Of a stretch of 45,627 nucleotides of DNA, positions 15,409 through 24,440 are shown in pieces. The notes beneath the pieces are model-generated. The model saw only the letters and a list, made by a program, of their open reading frames with translations, was not told the DNA's origin and made no database searches. Both the position numbers and the translations under genes were made by a program. This DNA comes from an uncultured Clostridia bacterium (GTDB lineage Bacteria; Bacillota; Clostridia; Saccharofermentanales; Saccharofermentanaceae), in the NCBI GenBank assembly GCA_947165785.1, contig CAMVBS010000013.1, forward strand, positions 1 to 45,627, read 5' to 3'. How positions within the stretch are numbered: position 1 is the stretch's first letter; every line of letters begins with the position of its first letter.

Positions 15409-17856
15409 TTATTCATATTTAAGCTGTTCTGCAAGTTTCATCTTCTTAAGAGCCCTGATAGGGAAGATGCTGGTCAATGTGAAGACTACCCACATTATCA
15501 GGATGATCCAGACGAAGGAACTGAAACCTGTAAGGACGCGAAGCTGCATCGACATGAAGCTGAATGCGACCTTGACCGGGATCATCATCAGGATTCCTGC
15601 CGGGATAGCTACAAGGACTGCGATGCCTGATGAGAAAAAGCTCTCGAGGAAGAGCATTCTGTTCAGACGCTTACGAGGCATACTCGTTGAGCAAAGGACA
15701 GCGCACTCTCTCTTACGTCCTTCAAAACCTATGAGAAGGCTGCTGACTGCACCGATAAATGCGATAAGCGTTCCGTAGATCATTACGCCCTTGATGGCAC
15801 CGTCCAGGCCTGCAGCGGCTTTTCCTGCTTCCTTGTGGTTTTCTTCGAGGGTGTAGCTGGTTACGATGATATCGCCGAGGTTGTTCTCGATGAACTCATC
15901 GACCTTGTCAGGATCGGTTGCCTGGATATTGATTATGTCAGGCTTGTCATCAGAGATCTCTTTTGCAAGTTTCTCGCTGACGAGGACATCGAGACCTGAG
16001 ATGTTACGTGAGCTGAAGTCACAGATGGTCTTGACCTTCAGGGTCTTTTTTACAGGGTAATAACTGTCGCTGTTAAAGACTACCTCGATCGTGTCGCCGA
16101 CCTTGACGTTGTTCTTCTTTGCAACCATCTCGCCTAGGCTGATCTCGTCATCTTCGAGAGGGACTGCGCCGGAAGTAACTACAAAATACTTAAGACCGCC
16201 TTCAGGCACACCGTAGATCTGAGTATTTTTGTTTTCGATGCCGTTAATGGTGAACAGACCCTGTGAATTGTAGATGTATTCGATATCCGTTATCTCATCA
16301 ATGTTTTCGAGACATTTATAGAAAGAAAGATCCTTCTCACCGTCTGTTGTGATGCAGTTGGTAGAAGAGAAATTATCTGACATGATAACATCCTTAATGG
16401 AAGTACCTACGAGGTTTACGATCATTACGAGGGCGAGGGCTGTTGAGATCAATACAGCACTTCCGATCGTGCTCTTCTTGGAGTAGACCTCCGTTGCCGC
16501 AAGCCTTGCGATAGGCCATCCGAGCTTCTCGAAAAGGCGCGCGAGCAGTTTACCGACTGTGTACTGAATGTACGGGTAAAGGAGCGCGAGTGAGAATGCG
16601 ATAAGTCCTACCTGTATGAAGCTGAGGGCAAAAGACTTCGGAACAAAGATGATAACGACAGCTGCTGCGGCGCACAGGAGACCTGCGGCTGTACCGAACT
16701 TGCTGAAACGGTATTCCGTATCCTTGTTGGCGAAGATGAGGTCACGGATAGGAGTGTTCGCTGCCTTTATGACTTCCTTAAGAGGGCAGAGGCACTCTAC
16801 GACCATGGATAAGATGATGACCACCAGATAGAACAGTGGGTTGATCTCACCGAATTCTCCTTCGGACTGGTTGCTGACGAGCACTGAGAGGAGCGCCGAA
16901 CGTACTGCTTTATATGCCAGGCAGCCGAGGATCGATCCGAGAAGTCCGTAGAACATGTTTTCGAGAAGGAGGATCACCGTGGTCGTAAGCGAAGATACGC
17001 CGACGCTTCGGAGGGTTCCGACGACAGACATACGCTCTGATATGATCCTCTCTGATACGGAGATCGCAACGAAGATAGCCATCAAGATGCAGATCACGAG
17101 GAGTGAATACATGAGCTTGGTGATGATATTCTTTACCATTACGATCTCGTCGCTGTCAAAGATGGAGAGGACATTCATCGAAGGGTATTGTTCCTTGACA
17201 TAGTCGGCAAGTTCCTTAGCCGTCTTGTCGTCTTTGACGTCGATCATGGCTTCGGCAGGCTCCATTTCAGGAGTAAGTTCAGCCATGGAACCGGTGCTGA
17301 TGATCGCGGAATATCCTGAGAAAAGGGAAGTGTCCTTGTAGTCGACAACATCAAATACCTTGAAGTCATGATATTCGTTCATCTCATCATAGAGCTGTAT
17401 CGTGTCGCCCTTACCGATCTTATGATGATCTGCAAGTTCCTTGGATATCGTGACCTGACCGTCAGGGATAACGCCTTCGAAGTTTATGACGTTGAGCTTA
17501 CGGGCATCATCAAAATCGAATGCATAGATGTCGATCTTTTCCTGATGAACATATGTGTACTGATCCTTAAGATCTGTATAGAAATTGTTGTCGTATTCGT
17601 AGAAGATAACGTGGTTGTTCTCAGGAAGGTTAGGATCACACAAGAGCTCATCAGTAAGACCTGTGCCTGCACATGCAACATCCATATTGCCGGCGTTGCT
17701 GCCGAGGAACGACCTGAGCATCGAGTCGATCGCACCTGACATATCAAGGCTCAGGAGCGCGACGAAAGCGCAGCAGAACAGGCAGAACACCATGAGCATC
17801 AGCCTGAACGGATTGCGGAAGATGTTTTTAAGTGTATGTTTAAGTATTATCCTCAT
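15409..17856 (-). CDS. FtsX-like ABC permease
   Basis: 815 residues. It has an N-terminal membrane segment (about 17-40), a large outside domain, three membrane segments with FtsX signature (SERIISERMSVVGTLRSVG, about 270-290), a middle group of membrane segments (about 385-435), and a second FtsX unit at the C-terminus (about 690-812). Two FtsX domains in one chain mean that one copy can be a complete permease with two ATPase subunits. The start is 3 bases after the M13 peptidase stop, and its ribosome site GGTGGAGG overlaps the last codons of that gene, so the two are coupled. The transported or processed substrate is unknown. Confidence 0.92.
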   Translation of the reverse strand: MRIILKHTLKNIFRNPFRLMLMVFCLFCCAFVALLSLDMSGAIDSMLRSFLGSNAGNMDVACAGTGLTDELLCDPNLPENNHVIFYEYDNNFYTDLKDQYTYVHQEKIDIYAFDFDDARKLNVINFEGVIPDGQVTISKELADHHKIGKGDTIQLYDEMNEYHDFKVFDVVDYKDTSLFSGYSAIISTGSMAELTPEMEPAEAMIDVKDDKTAKELADYVKEQYPSMNVLSIFDSDEIVMVKNIITKLMYSLLVICILMAIFVAISVSERIISERMSVVGTLRSVGVSSLTTTVILLLENMFYGLLGSILGCLAYKAVRSALLSVLVSNQSEGEFGEINPLFYLVVIILSMVVECLCPLKEVIKAANTPIRDLIFANKDTEYRFSKFGTAAGLLCAAAAVVIIFVPKSFALSFIQVGLIAFSLALLYPYIQYTVGKLLARLFEKLGWPIARLAATEVYSKKSTIGSAVLISTALALVMIVNLVGTSIKDVIMSDNFSSTNCITTDGEKDLSFYKCLENIDEITDIEYIYNSQGLFTINGIENKNTQIYGVPEGGLKYFVVTSGAVPLEDDEISLGEMVAKKNNVKVGDTIEVVFNSDSYYPVKKTLKVKTICDFSSRNISGLDVLVSEKLAKEISDDKPDIINIQATDPDKVDEFIENNLGDIIVTSYTLEENHKEAGKAAAGLDGAIKGVMIYGTLIAFIGAVSSLLIGFEGRKRECAVLCSTSMPRKRLNRMLFLESFFSSGIAVLVAIPAGILMMIPVKVAFSFMSMQLRVLTGFSSFVWIILIMWVVFTLTSIFPIRALKKMKLAEQLKYE

Positions 17857-17859
17857 TTC

Positions 17860-19872
17860 TTACCTCCACCTGCTTATCCTCTTGTCAGGGCTGATGTACA
17901 TGCCGTCACCTTCCTTGACATCGTAAGTTTCATAGAACTCATCGAGAGTAGCCACGATGGCATTGACTCTTATGATCGACGGACTGTGGGAGTCGTCGCT
18001 GATCTGCTGGATCACGGAGTCTTCAGTCATGAGCATGCACCAGATCGATGCGTAGCTCTCGAGGACATCCTTATACTTCGACTTATCCTCAATGGAATTC
18101 ATCAAAGCTTCCATTCCGCCGAGGTCAGCGTAGTTCTCGCCCAAAGTCTGCTTGCCGTCGACATAGTAAACGCCATATACAGGGAAGGCTTCCTCAAAAT
18201 ATGCGATCGCTGACTGATTTCTGTTCTCGAGAGCCTCGAGGTCCTTGGAAGGGATCCATGACGGATCGAACTTGCCGTTTACATCGTACTTGATGCAGTT
18301 GGAGTCGAAGGCGTGACCGATCTCATGTGAGAGAACGGAGCCCAGGCCGCCGAGGTTCTTGTAATAATCATCATTAACGTTGAACCATGGATCTCTCATC
18401 ATGCCGATACAGATCGTGACAGTGTTGTCGGAGCTGTAGCAGGCGTTAAGTGTCTGCATGGTCATCTTCTGCTTGAACCTCTCGGTCTTGTCACCGAGGT
18501 GATCGATGTTGTATTGCATATCCTTTTTGGAGGAGTTGATATATGTCTCGTAGAAATTATCTCCGAAAACATCATTCTTTGAAGGATCGTCCTTGATGTG
18601 GTCTTTGCAGTAACCCGGTGTGATGAAGATGATACCGTTGAGCTTCTCGGTCAATCCTTCACGGGCATCCTCGCTGAGCCAGTCGGCATTTCCGATGAGG
18701 TCCCTGTAACTGTCCATGATATCTTCGATGAGCTTATTAAGGAGTTCTTCCTGATCGTCAGTGTAGCAGTACTTAACAAGGATATCGCTAAGTTCCATTC
18801 CGAAGTAGAGATTAAGATAGTTATAGATCTGATCCTCGTCTGCTTCCTTGGAGTCAGGGAAGTATGTCTTAAGTTCTTTGTGGTCATCCTTGATGAATTC
18901 CCCGTAAGACATTACGAAGTCATACATGAGCCATGCCTTCAATGCTTCTACGTTCTCTTCAGTAAGGAGTCTGTCGATGGCTGCGAGCTGGTTCTCACCG
19001 ATAACGACCCATGTTCCGTAAGGGTTCTCGTTGATCCCCCAGAGTTTCTCATATTCATCTGCAGTAAGATTTGTGAGGAGTTTATCGATCTCGCTCTTAT
19101 CCATTGTCTTGGAGTAGGCGATCGGGTCAGCTGCGTTAACGATCTCGTAATCAGTCTCCCATGCGATATCGATCATGAGGAACATAAGTGAGTGAGCAAC
19201 GGACTCAGCTTCCTTACGCTCCATTCCCGATACCTGGAGTGATGCGATGATAGCTTCTTCACCTTTCTCAGCCTTAGTGGTATCCTTACTGATCTCCTCA
19301 AGATCGAGACCAACAAGATTAGGCTTCTGAGCGAACATTACCGTGTACTTTTCGGGGTCGAGATCATTCTCCTTTACTCCTCCGAGAAGGAAAGTGTTCA
19401 CGCAGTAATCCCTGTAAAGCTTACCTGCCATCTCGACAAGTTCATCTCTTGTCTTGATGTCGCTTATCTCCTTGATGACCTTGTGAACATCATCTGCTGC
19501 AGCTTTCTTAGCCGCTTCATCCGTATCGAAAGCCACATATTCCTCATATGCTCTCTTTACGATCTGTTCAGCAGATCCGTTCGGATAATCTTTGTTGTCC
19601 TTGACTATCTCCATGACGACTTCTTTGAGCTTGTCGTCAGTTTCGGTGCTCATTATCGCACCTGCGCTACTGTTTCCGGGTTCGATCGTGAGATCTTTGA
19701 GCGTTGCAAGATTTACATATCCGTAGAAATCATCTTGTGCCCTGATATCTTTGATGTCAGACCTGGAATAAGTCTCTTCGGTTGTCTCTTCTGTCTTACC
19801 CGTGGCAGAGCAACCGGTAGCAACCAGCATGACCATCGCGAGGATAGCAGCTGTCACCTTCAGTTTCTTCAT
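17860..19872 (-). CDS. M13 family zinc metallopeptidase lipoprotein (PepO/neprilysin-like)
   Basis: 670 residues. A lipoprotein signal (KKLK, hydrophobic core, lipobox VATGC with Cys21), then a short Thr/Glu linker. The M13 N-terminal domain spans about 40-440. The catalytic domain has NACYSS (neprilysin NAFY equivalent), HEIGH at 516-520 and GENYADLGG with Glu579 as third zinc ligand and Asp583, so it looks active. It ends in RISRWR rather than the CRVW typical of eukaryotic members. It should cut short peptides outside the cell while tethered to the membrane. A TATAAT on the minus strand (19901-19906) lies close upstream without a good -35. It heads the operon with an FtsX permease and ATPase. 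Confidence 0.95.
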   Translation of the reverse strand: MKKLKVTAAILAMVMLVATGCSATGKTEETTEETYSRSDIKDIRAQDDFYGYVNLATLKDLTIEPGNSSAGAIMSTETDDKLKEVVMEIVKDNKDYPNGSAEQIVKRAYEEYVAFDTDEAAKKAAADDVHKVIKEISDIKTRDELVEMAGKLYRDYCVNTFLLGGVKENDLDPEKYTVMFAQKPNLVGLDLEEISKDTTKAEKGEEAIIASLQVSGMERKEAESVAHSLMFLMIDIAWETDYEIVNAADPIAYSKTMDKSEIDKLLTNLTADEYEKLWGINENPYGTWVVIGENQLAAIDRLLTEENVEALKAWLMYDFVMSYGEFIKDDHKELKTYFPDSKEADEDQIYNYLNLYFGMELSDILVKYCYTDDQEELLNKLIEDIMDSYRDLIGNADWLSEDAREGLTEKLNGIIFITPGYCKDHIKDDPSKNDVFGDNFYETYINSSKKDMQYNIDHLGDKTERFKQKMTMQTLNACYSSDNTVTICIGMMRDPWFNVNDDYYKNLGGLGSVLSHEIGHAFDSNCIKYDVNGKFDPSWIPSKDLEALENRNQSAIAYFEEAFPVYGVYYVDGKQTLGENYADLGGMEALMNSIEDKSKYKDVLESYASIWCMLMTEDSVIQQISDDSHSPSIIRVNAIVATLDEFYETYDVKEGDGMYISPDKRISRWR

Positions 19873-20041
19873 ACATTCTTCTTCCTTTCATTAAACTGAC
19901 ATTATAATAGCCATTATCCTTCAGAAGGGGGTAAAGAATTGTTAAAGATATAATTAAGATTTCTCCGATATATAAACCGTTTTAAGCAGTTTCCCAATAC
20001 GTTGATCGGGTAAGCATATCGTCCCATATTTAGGGATAACG

Positions 20042-20057
20042 ATACTAGATATTGTGG
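20042..20057. promoter_or_regulatory. NrdR-like box, distal
   Basis: ATACTAGATATTGTGG matches the NrdR consensus ACACWATATATWGTGT at 13 of 16 positions, better than the proximal box at 20230. It lies 156 bases before the first proximal box. Confidence 0.4.
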
Positions 20058-20081
20058 TTTGTAATATTTTTGTAATATTTC

Positions 20082-20106
20082 TTTTCGGGTCCTCTGAACC
20101 CGAAAA
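20082..20106. other. Hairpin in the nrd upstream region
   Basis: A perfect nine-pair stem TTTTCGGGT/ACCCGAAAA with a seven-base loop. No T-run follows on either strand, so it is not a normal terminator. It comes just after a direct repeat of TGTAATATTT. Confidence 0.45.
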
Positions 20107-20197
20107 ATAAATGAAAATTGTGAAAATATGCCCTGAAATCGCGCCTTGAGACCGCAGAAAAACGTTTCGCGCGCGTTAGGGCGTTCAAAACGGTAAA

Positions 20198-20213
20198 ACA
20201 CTAAATATAGTGG
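20198..20213. promoter_or_regulatory. NrdR box 1
   Basis: ACACTAAATATAGTGG, 14 of 16 matches to the NrdR consensus, ending 7 bases before the -35 of the nrd promoter. NrdR is the ATP/dATP-sensing repressor of ribonucleotide reductase genes. Confidence 0.88.
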
Positions 20214-20220
20214 CGTGTAG

Positions 20221-20249
20221 TTGACTTAACCACTAGATATAGTTACAAT
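20221..20249 (+). promoter_or_regulatory. nrdG-nrdD promoter
   Basis: TTGACT, 17 bases, TACAAT. The spacer contains NrdR box 2. The predicted start of transcription is near 20256, which makes the in-frame ATG at 20261 nearly leaderless and supports the ATG at 20291. Confidence 0.8.
20230..20245. promoter_or_regulatory. NrdR box 2
   Basis: CCACTAGATATAGTTA, with the core CTAGATATAG intact. It starts 32 bases after box 1, about three helix turns, the usual spacing of paired NrdR boxes, and overlaps the spacer and edge of the -10. Confidence 0.85.
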
Positions 20250-20290
20250 GATAACGCTTAATGAAGAAACTGAGAGGGGGAATATCATAT

Positions 20291-21001
20291 ATGGAGCTAG
20301 GCGGACTTCAAAAGCTGACGCTTCTTGATTACCCCGAACATGTGGCATGTACCGTGTTTACGGTAGGTTGCAACTTCAGATGTCCTTTCTGTCACAACTC
20401 TTCGTTGGTGTTACCGGGTAAGGTACATGAAGAGGGGACTGTTAAGGAGGAAGAGTTCTTCAAGTTTTTGGATAAGCGCCAAGGTCTTCTTGAAGGTGTT
20501 GCAATAACGGGCGGTGAGCCATTACTGCAGCCGGATATAAAGGAATTTATAAAGAAGATAAGGGCGAAGGGTTATCTGGTCAAGCTCGACACTAACGGGT
20601 CATTCCCGGACAGGCTTAAGGAGATCCTTGATGAGAGACTTGTGGACTATGTGGCAATGGACATCAAGAGCAACCTTGAAGCGTACGGACCTGTATGCGG
20701 CTTAAAGGATCCGCCGGTCGACAGGCTTCAAAGGAGCATCGAGATACTGAGGAGTGCGGGGATCCCGTACGAATTCAGGACAACGGTGATCGACGAGTTG
20801 CATGATGAAGATGTTTTCGAGAAGATCGGAGAGCTCATAGAAGGGGAGGAGAGATACTTCCTTCAGAGGTTCGAAGATTCGGGGGAACTCATCGAGGAAG
20901 ACAGGTTTCACGCGCCGAGCGAGGAGAAGCTCATGAAGCTTCTGGAGATCGTAAGGAAGAAGGTCCCGAAGGCGCAGATCAGAGGCGGAGAAATATTATA
21001 A
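20291..21001 (+). CDS. nrdG: Anaerobic ribonucleotide reductase activating protein (radical SAM)
   Basis: 236 residues from the ATG at 20291, which follows GAGAGGGGG; an ATG at 20261 would lie only about five bases from the predicted transcription start. The opening MELGGLQKLTLLDYPEHV and the cluster motif CNFRCPFC (Cys27, Cys31, Cys34, a CxxxCxxC) place it in the NrdG2-type activase family. TGGEPLLQPD is the glycine-rich SAM motif. It cuts S-adenosylmethionine to create the glycyl radical in NrdD. It is longer than E. coli NrdG (154), as usual for this branch. The gap to nrdD is 12 bases, and both are under the NrdR-box promoter. Confidence 0.93.
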   Translation: MELGGLQKLTLLDYPEHVACTVFTVGCNFRCPFCHNSSLVLPGKVHEEGTVKEEEFFKFLDKRQGLLEGVAITGGEPLLQPDIKEFIKKIRAKGYLVKLDTNGSFPDRLKEILDERLVDYVAMDIKSNLEAYGPVCGLKDPPVDRLQRSIEILRSAGIPYEFRTTVIDELHDEDVFEKIGELIEGEERYFLQRFEDSGELIEEDRFHAPSEEKLMKLLEIVRKKVPKAQIRGGEIL

Positions 21002-21013
21002 ACGGAGGGTTTT

Positions 21014-23410
21014 ATGTATCAGGTTGTAAAAAGAGATGAGAAGATCGTAGATTTTAATATCTCCAAGATATCAGATGCGATCAAGAAGGCTTTTGAGGCG
21101 GTAAAGTTGGAGTACAACGATGACGTTATCGACCTTTTGGCTTTGAAGGTTACAGCAGACTATTCACCTAAGATCAAGGATAACAAGATCACGGTAGAGC
21201 AGATCCAGGACAGTGTTGAGTCCGTACTTCAGAAGACGGGTTATGAGGAAGTAGCTAAGGCTTATATCCTTTATCGTAAGAACCGTGAGAAGATCCGTGC
21301 GATGAAGTCTGCTGCTCTTAACTATAAGGAACTCGTTGACAGCTACGTTAAGATCGATGACTGGCGTGTTAAGGAGAACTCTACTGTTACATATTCAGTA
21401 GGCGGTCTCATCCTCAGCAACTCCGGTGCCATCACAGCTAACTACTGGCTCTCAGAGATCTACGATCAGGAGATCGCAGATGCTCACAGAAATGCAGATA
21501 TGCATATCCATGACCTTTCCATGCTCACAGGTTACTGCGCAGGATGGTCATTGAAGCAGCTTATCACACAGGGCCTCGGCGGTATCACAGGTAAGATCAC
21601 ATCTTCACCTCCGTCACACCTTGCTACTCTTTGCAACCAGATGGTCAACTTCCTCGGTATCATGCAGAACGAGTGGGCAGGCGCTCAGGCATTCTCATCT
21701 TTTGATACATACCTCGCAGCTTTTGTTAAGGCTGACAATCTTTCATATGAGCAGGTTAAGAAGGCAGTCGAGTCCTTTATCTACGGCGTAAATACTCCGA
21801 GCCGTTGGGGTACTCAGGCTCCATTCTCCAATATCACACTCGACTGGACAGTTCCGAATGACCTTGCAGAGCTCAACTGTATCGTTGGCGGCAAGGAGAT
21901 GGACTTCAAGTACAAGGATTGCCAGAAGGAAATGGATATGGTCAATAAGGCATTCATCGAGATCATGATCGAGGGTGATGCCAACGGCCGCGGATTCCAG
22001 TATCCGATCCCTACATATTCCATTACAAGAGATTTCGACTGGTCCGATTCAGAGAACAACAAACTCCTTTTCGAGATGACGGCAAAGTACGGTACACCAT
22101 ACTTCTCCAACTACATCAACTCCGATATGGAGCCTTCTGATGTACGTTCCATGTGCTGCCGCTTGAGACTTGACCTTCGTGAGCTTCGTAAGAAGTCCGG
22201 CGGATACTTCGGTTCAGGTGAGTCCACAGGTTCCATCGGTGTTGTTACGATCAACCTTCCTAGGATCGCTTACCTTGCTAAGGACGAAGAGGATTTCTTC
22301 AAGCGTCTCGACAAGATGATGGATATCGCAGCACGTTCTTTGAAGGTAAAGAGAGAGACTATCACAAAGCTTCTCGAAGAAGGTCTCTATCCTTACACAA
22401 AGCACTATCTCGGCACATTCAACAACCACTTCTCCACGATTGGTCTTGTTGGTATGAATGAGGTAGGTCTTAATGCCAACTGGCTCAGAAAGGATCTCAC
22501 ACACGAGATCACACAGGAGTTCGCTAAGAAGGTATTGAACCACATGAGAGACCGTCTCTCCGATTATCAGGAGAAGTACGGAGACCTCTATAACCTCGAG
22601 GCTACACCTGCAGAGTCCACATCCTATCGTCTTGCTAAGCACGATAAGAAGCGTTTCCCACAGATCATCACAGCAAATGATGCATCAGGTGTTTACTACT
22701 ACACGAACAGTTCACACCTTCCTGTAGGATATTCTTCCGATATCTTCGATGCACTCGATATCCAGGATCAGCTCCAGACTTTGTACACATCAGGTACAGT
22801 ATTCCACGCCTTCCTCGGCGAGAAACTCCCTGACTGGAAGTCAGCTGCAAACCTCGTTCGTAAGATCGCCGAGAATTATTCTCTGCCATATTACACAATG
22901 TCACCGACATACTCCATCTGTCAGGCTCACGGCTACCTTGCAGGCCAGGTCGAGGAGTGCCCTGTCTGTGGTAAGAAGACTGAGACATACAGCCGTATCA
23001 CAGGTTACTATCGTCCGGTACAGAACTGGAACGACGGTAAGGCTCAGGAGTTTAAGGATCGTAAGCTTTACGATATCAAGACTTCCGTATTGAAGCACAG
23101 AGGACCACTCGTTCAGGCAGAAGCAGTTTCCAACGATCTCGCTTCAGAAGCAGCAGAGGTTGGAGGCAAGGCAATGCTCTTTACCACCAAGACATGCCCT
23201 AACTGCAAGGCAGCAAAAGCCTACCTTGACGAAGCAGGTATCGACTACGTAGTCATCGATGCAGAGGAGCAGGAAGACCTCAGCATCAAGTACGAGATCA
23301 TGCAGGCACCTACGCTTGTTGTTTTCGAGAATGGTGAGTACAAGAATTACAACAATCTGAGCAACATCAGAAGATACATCATCGATACACAAGAGGCTAA
23401 GGCTAACTGA
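21014..23410 (+). CDS. nrdD: Anaerobic (class III) ribonucleoside-triphosphate reductase with C-terminal glutaredoxin-like domain
   Basis: 798 residues. An N-terminal ATP-cone (about 1-95, starting YQVVKRDEKIVDF) senses ATP/dATP. The catalytic barrel includes NADMHIHDLSML and YCAGWSLKQLITQGLGG. A zinc site is formed by Cys636, His639, Cys649 and Cys652, and the glycyl radical sits in SRITGYYRP at Gly664. After the usual end of NrdD (about 700) there is an extra domain of about 80 residues (717-798) with TTKTCPNCKAAKAYLDEAG (Cys728 and Cys731) and MQAPTLVVFENGEY, a glutaredoxin/NrdH-like fold with its cis-proline motif. I infer that it supplies electrons to its own reductase instead of formate. 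GGAGGG precedes the ATG. Confidence 0.96.
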   Translation: MYQVVKRDEKIVDFNISKISDAIKKAFEAVKLEYNDDVIDLLALKVTADYSPKIKDNKITVEQIQDSVESVLQKTGYEEVAKAYILYRKNREKIRAMKSAALNYKELVDSYVKIDDWRVKENSTVTYSVGGLILSNSGAITANYWLSEIYDQEIADAHRNADMHIHDLSMLTGYCAGWSLKQLITQGLGGITGKITSSPPSHLATLCNQMVNFLGIMQNEWAGAQAFSSFDTYLAAFVKADNLSYEQVKKAVESFIYGVNTPSRWGTQAPFSNITLDWTVPNDLAELNCIVGGKEMDFKYKDCQKEMDMVNKAFIEIMIEGDANGRGFQYPIPTYSITRDFDWSDSENNKLLFEMTAKYGTPYFSNYINSDMEPSDVRSMCCRLRLDLRELRKKSGGYFGSGESTGSIGVVTINLPRIAYLAKDEEDFFKRLDKMMDIAARSLKVKRETITKLLEEGLYPYTKHYLGTFNNHFSTIGLVGMNEVGLNANWLRKDLTHEITQEFAKKVLNHMRDRLSDYQEKYGDLYNLEATPAESTSYRLAKHDKKRFPQIITANDASGVYYYTNSSHLPVGYSSDIFDALDIQDQLQTLYTSGTVFHAFLGEKLPDWKSAANLVRKIAENYSLPYYTMSPTYSICQAHGYLAGQVEECPVCGKKTETYSRITGYYRPVQNWNDGKAQEFKDRKLYDIKTSVLKHRGPLVQAEAVSNDLASEAAEVGGKAMLFTTKTCPNCKAAKAYLDEAGIDYVVIDAEEQEDLSIKYEIMQAPTLVVFENGEYKNYNNLSNIRRYIIDTQEAKAN

Positions 23411-23427
23411 TATTTCAAATGAAAACG

Positions 23428-23463
23428 ACTGTCCCGCTGTTAATTCGGCGGGGCAGTATTTTA
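23428..23463 (+). terminator. Terminator of the nrd operon
   Basis: ACTGTCCCGC/GCGGGGCAGT stem (one GU pair), ten-base loop, then a T-rich tail ATTTTATT. Confidence 0.85.
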
Positions 23464-23468
23464 TTGCT

Positions 23469-23502
23469 CAAAAAAGGATGCCCTTCAAAAGAAAGGCATC
23501 CT
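23469..23502 (-). terminator. Terminator of the lipoprotein at 23531
   Basis: On the minus strand AGGATGCC..TT pairs with AA.GGCATCCT and runs into seven T residues. It faces the nrd terminator. Confidence 0.85.
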
Positions 23503-23530
23503 CATCGTCATCTCTGATCGTATGTTTTTT

Positions 23531-24223
23531 TTAAGATCCGATGATCTCTTCCATTGTAAAGAGCTCACCGTCTAATGTCATTACTGCTGTTACACCGTCC
23601 TGATCATACTTAAGGACCTTACCTGTTTCTGTTTCCTCGATAGAATAAGCTGACTCATCATATACGGAGAACATTTGCTCTACGTTTTCATCAAAAACAC
23701 CCATTGCTGACTCGGAATCACTGAAGAGATAGCACATGTAAACCTTGAAGCTGGAATCGTCGCTGACGGATGAATCGGAATTGCCGTCCTCATCTACCGA
23801 TGCAGAAACGCTCATGCTTCCGCCTGTAGCCATGAAGCCCTCAACATAGTTATCCATGCCTTCTTCACCTGAAACCCAGTCTTTCTCGAGTTTCATGATC
23901 TCAAGACCTGCATCGTTGGCCTTCTGAGCGAAAGCCTGAACTCTCTCATCTTCGAAGTCTGACGGCTTTGCCGGCTCAGGCATTTCCATACCGCTGATAT
24001 CTGCATCTGATTCATCAGCATCAGAAGTCTCTTCAGTTGTTTCTTCAGTTGTGGTCTCCTCAGTAGTTGTCTCTTCGGTTTCCTTTTCAGTCTCCTCAAC
24101 CTTAGCTTTCTTGTCGTCGTCATCCTTCTTATCATCCTTGGATGAGCATGCTGTCGCGGAAAGCGCGAGTGCAGCTGCAAGGGAAAGTGCTACGATAGCT
24201 GTCTTAAACTTAATGTTCTTCAT
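23531..24223 (-). CDS. Lipoprotein with Thr/Glu linker, family member A
   Basis: 230 residues. Lipoprotein signal with lipobox SATAC (Cys26), then a Lys/Asp-rich patch and a Thr/Glu linker up to about 70. The folded part contains FAQKANDAGLEIMKLE, then NYVEGFMATGGS (about 125-137) and a region corresponding to the KF.D.E.AK element of the two related lipoproteins in this cluster, here the more divergent LFSDSESAMGVFDENV. The function is unknown. It should sit on the outer face of the membrane. AAAAGGAG lies 7 bases before the ATG. It is alone on its transcript: a terminator follows, and its leader has a palindrome matching that of the paralogue at 24534. Confidence 0.82.
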   Translation of the reverse strand: MKNIKFKTAIVALSLAAALALSATACSSKDDKKDDDDKKAKVEETEKETEETTTEETTTEETTEETSDADESDADISGMEMPEPAKPSDFEDERVQAFAQKANDAGLEIMKLEKDWVSGEEGMDNYVEGFMATGGSMSVSASVDEDGNSDSSVSDDSSFKVYMCYLFSDSESAMGVFDENVEQMFSVYDESAYSIEETETGKVLKYDQDGVTAVMTLDGELFTMEEIIGS

Positions 24224-24240
24224 TGTTTGTCTCCTTTTAT

Positions 24241-24258
24241 TTCACTTGATATTTGTGA
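24241..24258. promoter_or_regulatory. Palindromic leader element, copy 1
   Basis: TTCACTTGATATTTGTGA, with the dyad TCAC/GTGA. It is 16 of 18 identical to the element at 25436 in the same position before the paralogous lipoprotein. Confidence 0.5.
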
Positions 24259-24440
24259 TATTGCCGCCGGCATCTTATGAGACCGCCTTGGCATAAAAAA
24301 CTAATTTGGGATAGCGTCTTTTACTCGAAAAAACGCGCGTAGATCATTTAACTTCTCACATCTCCTTTCCTTTTGTTCGATCGTATTATCGCAACAGAAG
24401 GAAAAGTAATCGCTAAAAAAACGTTAAGAAATCATAAAGA

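Larger units (their letters stand above)
19873..20290 (+). other. Divergent intergenic region of 418 bases
   Basis: Lies between the M13 operon (minus) and nrdG (plus). It holds the nrd promoter with two NrdR boxes near its right end, a third NrdR-like sequence at 20042-20057, and a hairpin at 20082-20106. No convincing small protein gene was found on either strand. Confidence 0.7.

Noticed and set aside
19914..20201. 95-codon open frame on the minus strand upstream of nrdG
   Set aside because: No ribosome site, no recognisable protein, and it covers the NrdR-type sites and a hairpin.
24345..24370. Shine-Dalgarno-like AAAGGAG on the minus strand followed by ATG
   Set aside because: The first ATG is followed at once by TGA, and the next gives only eight codons without homologues.
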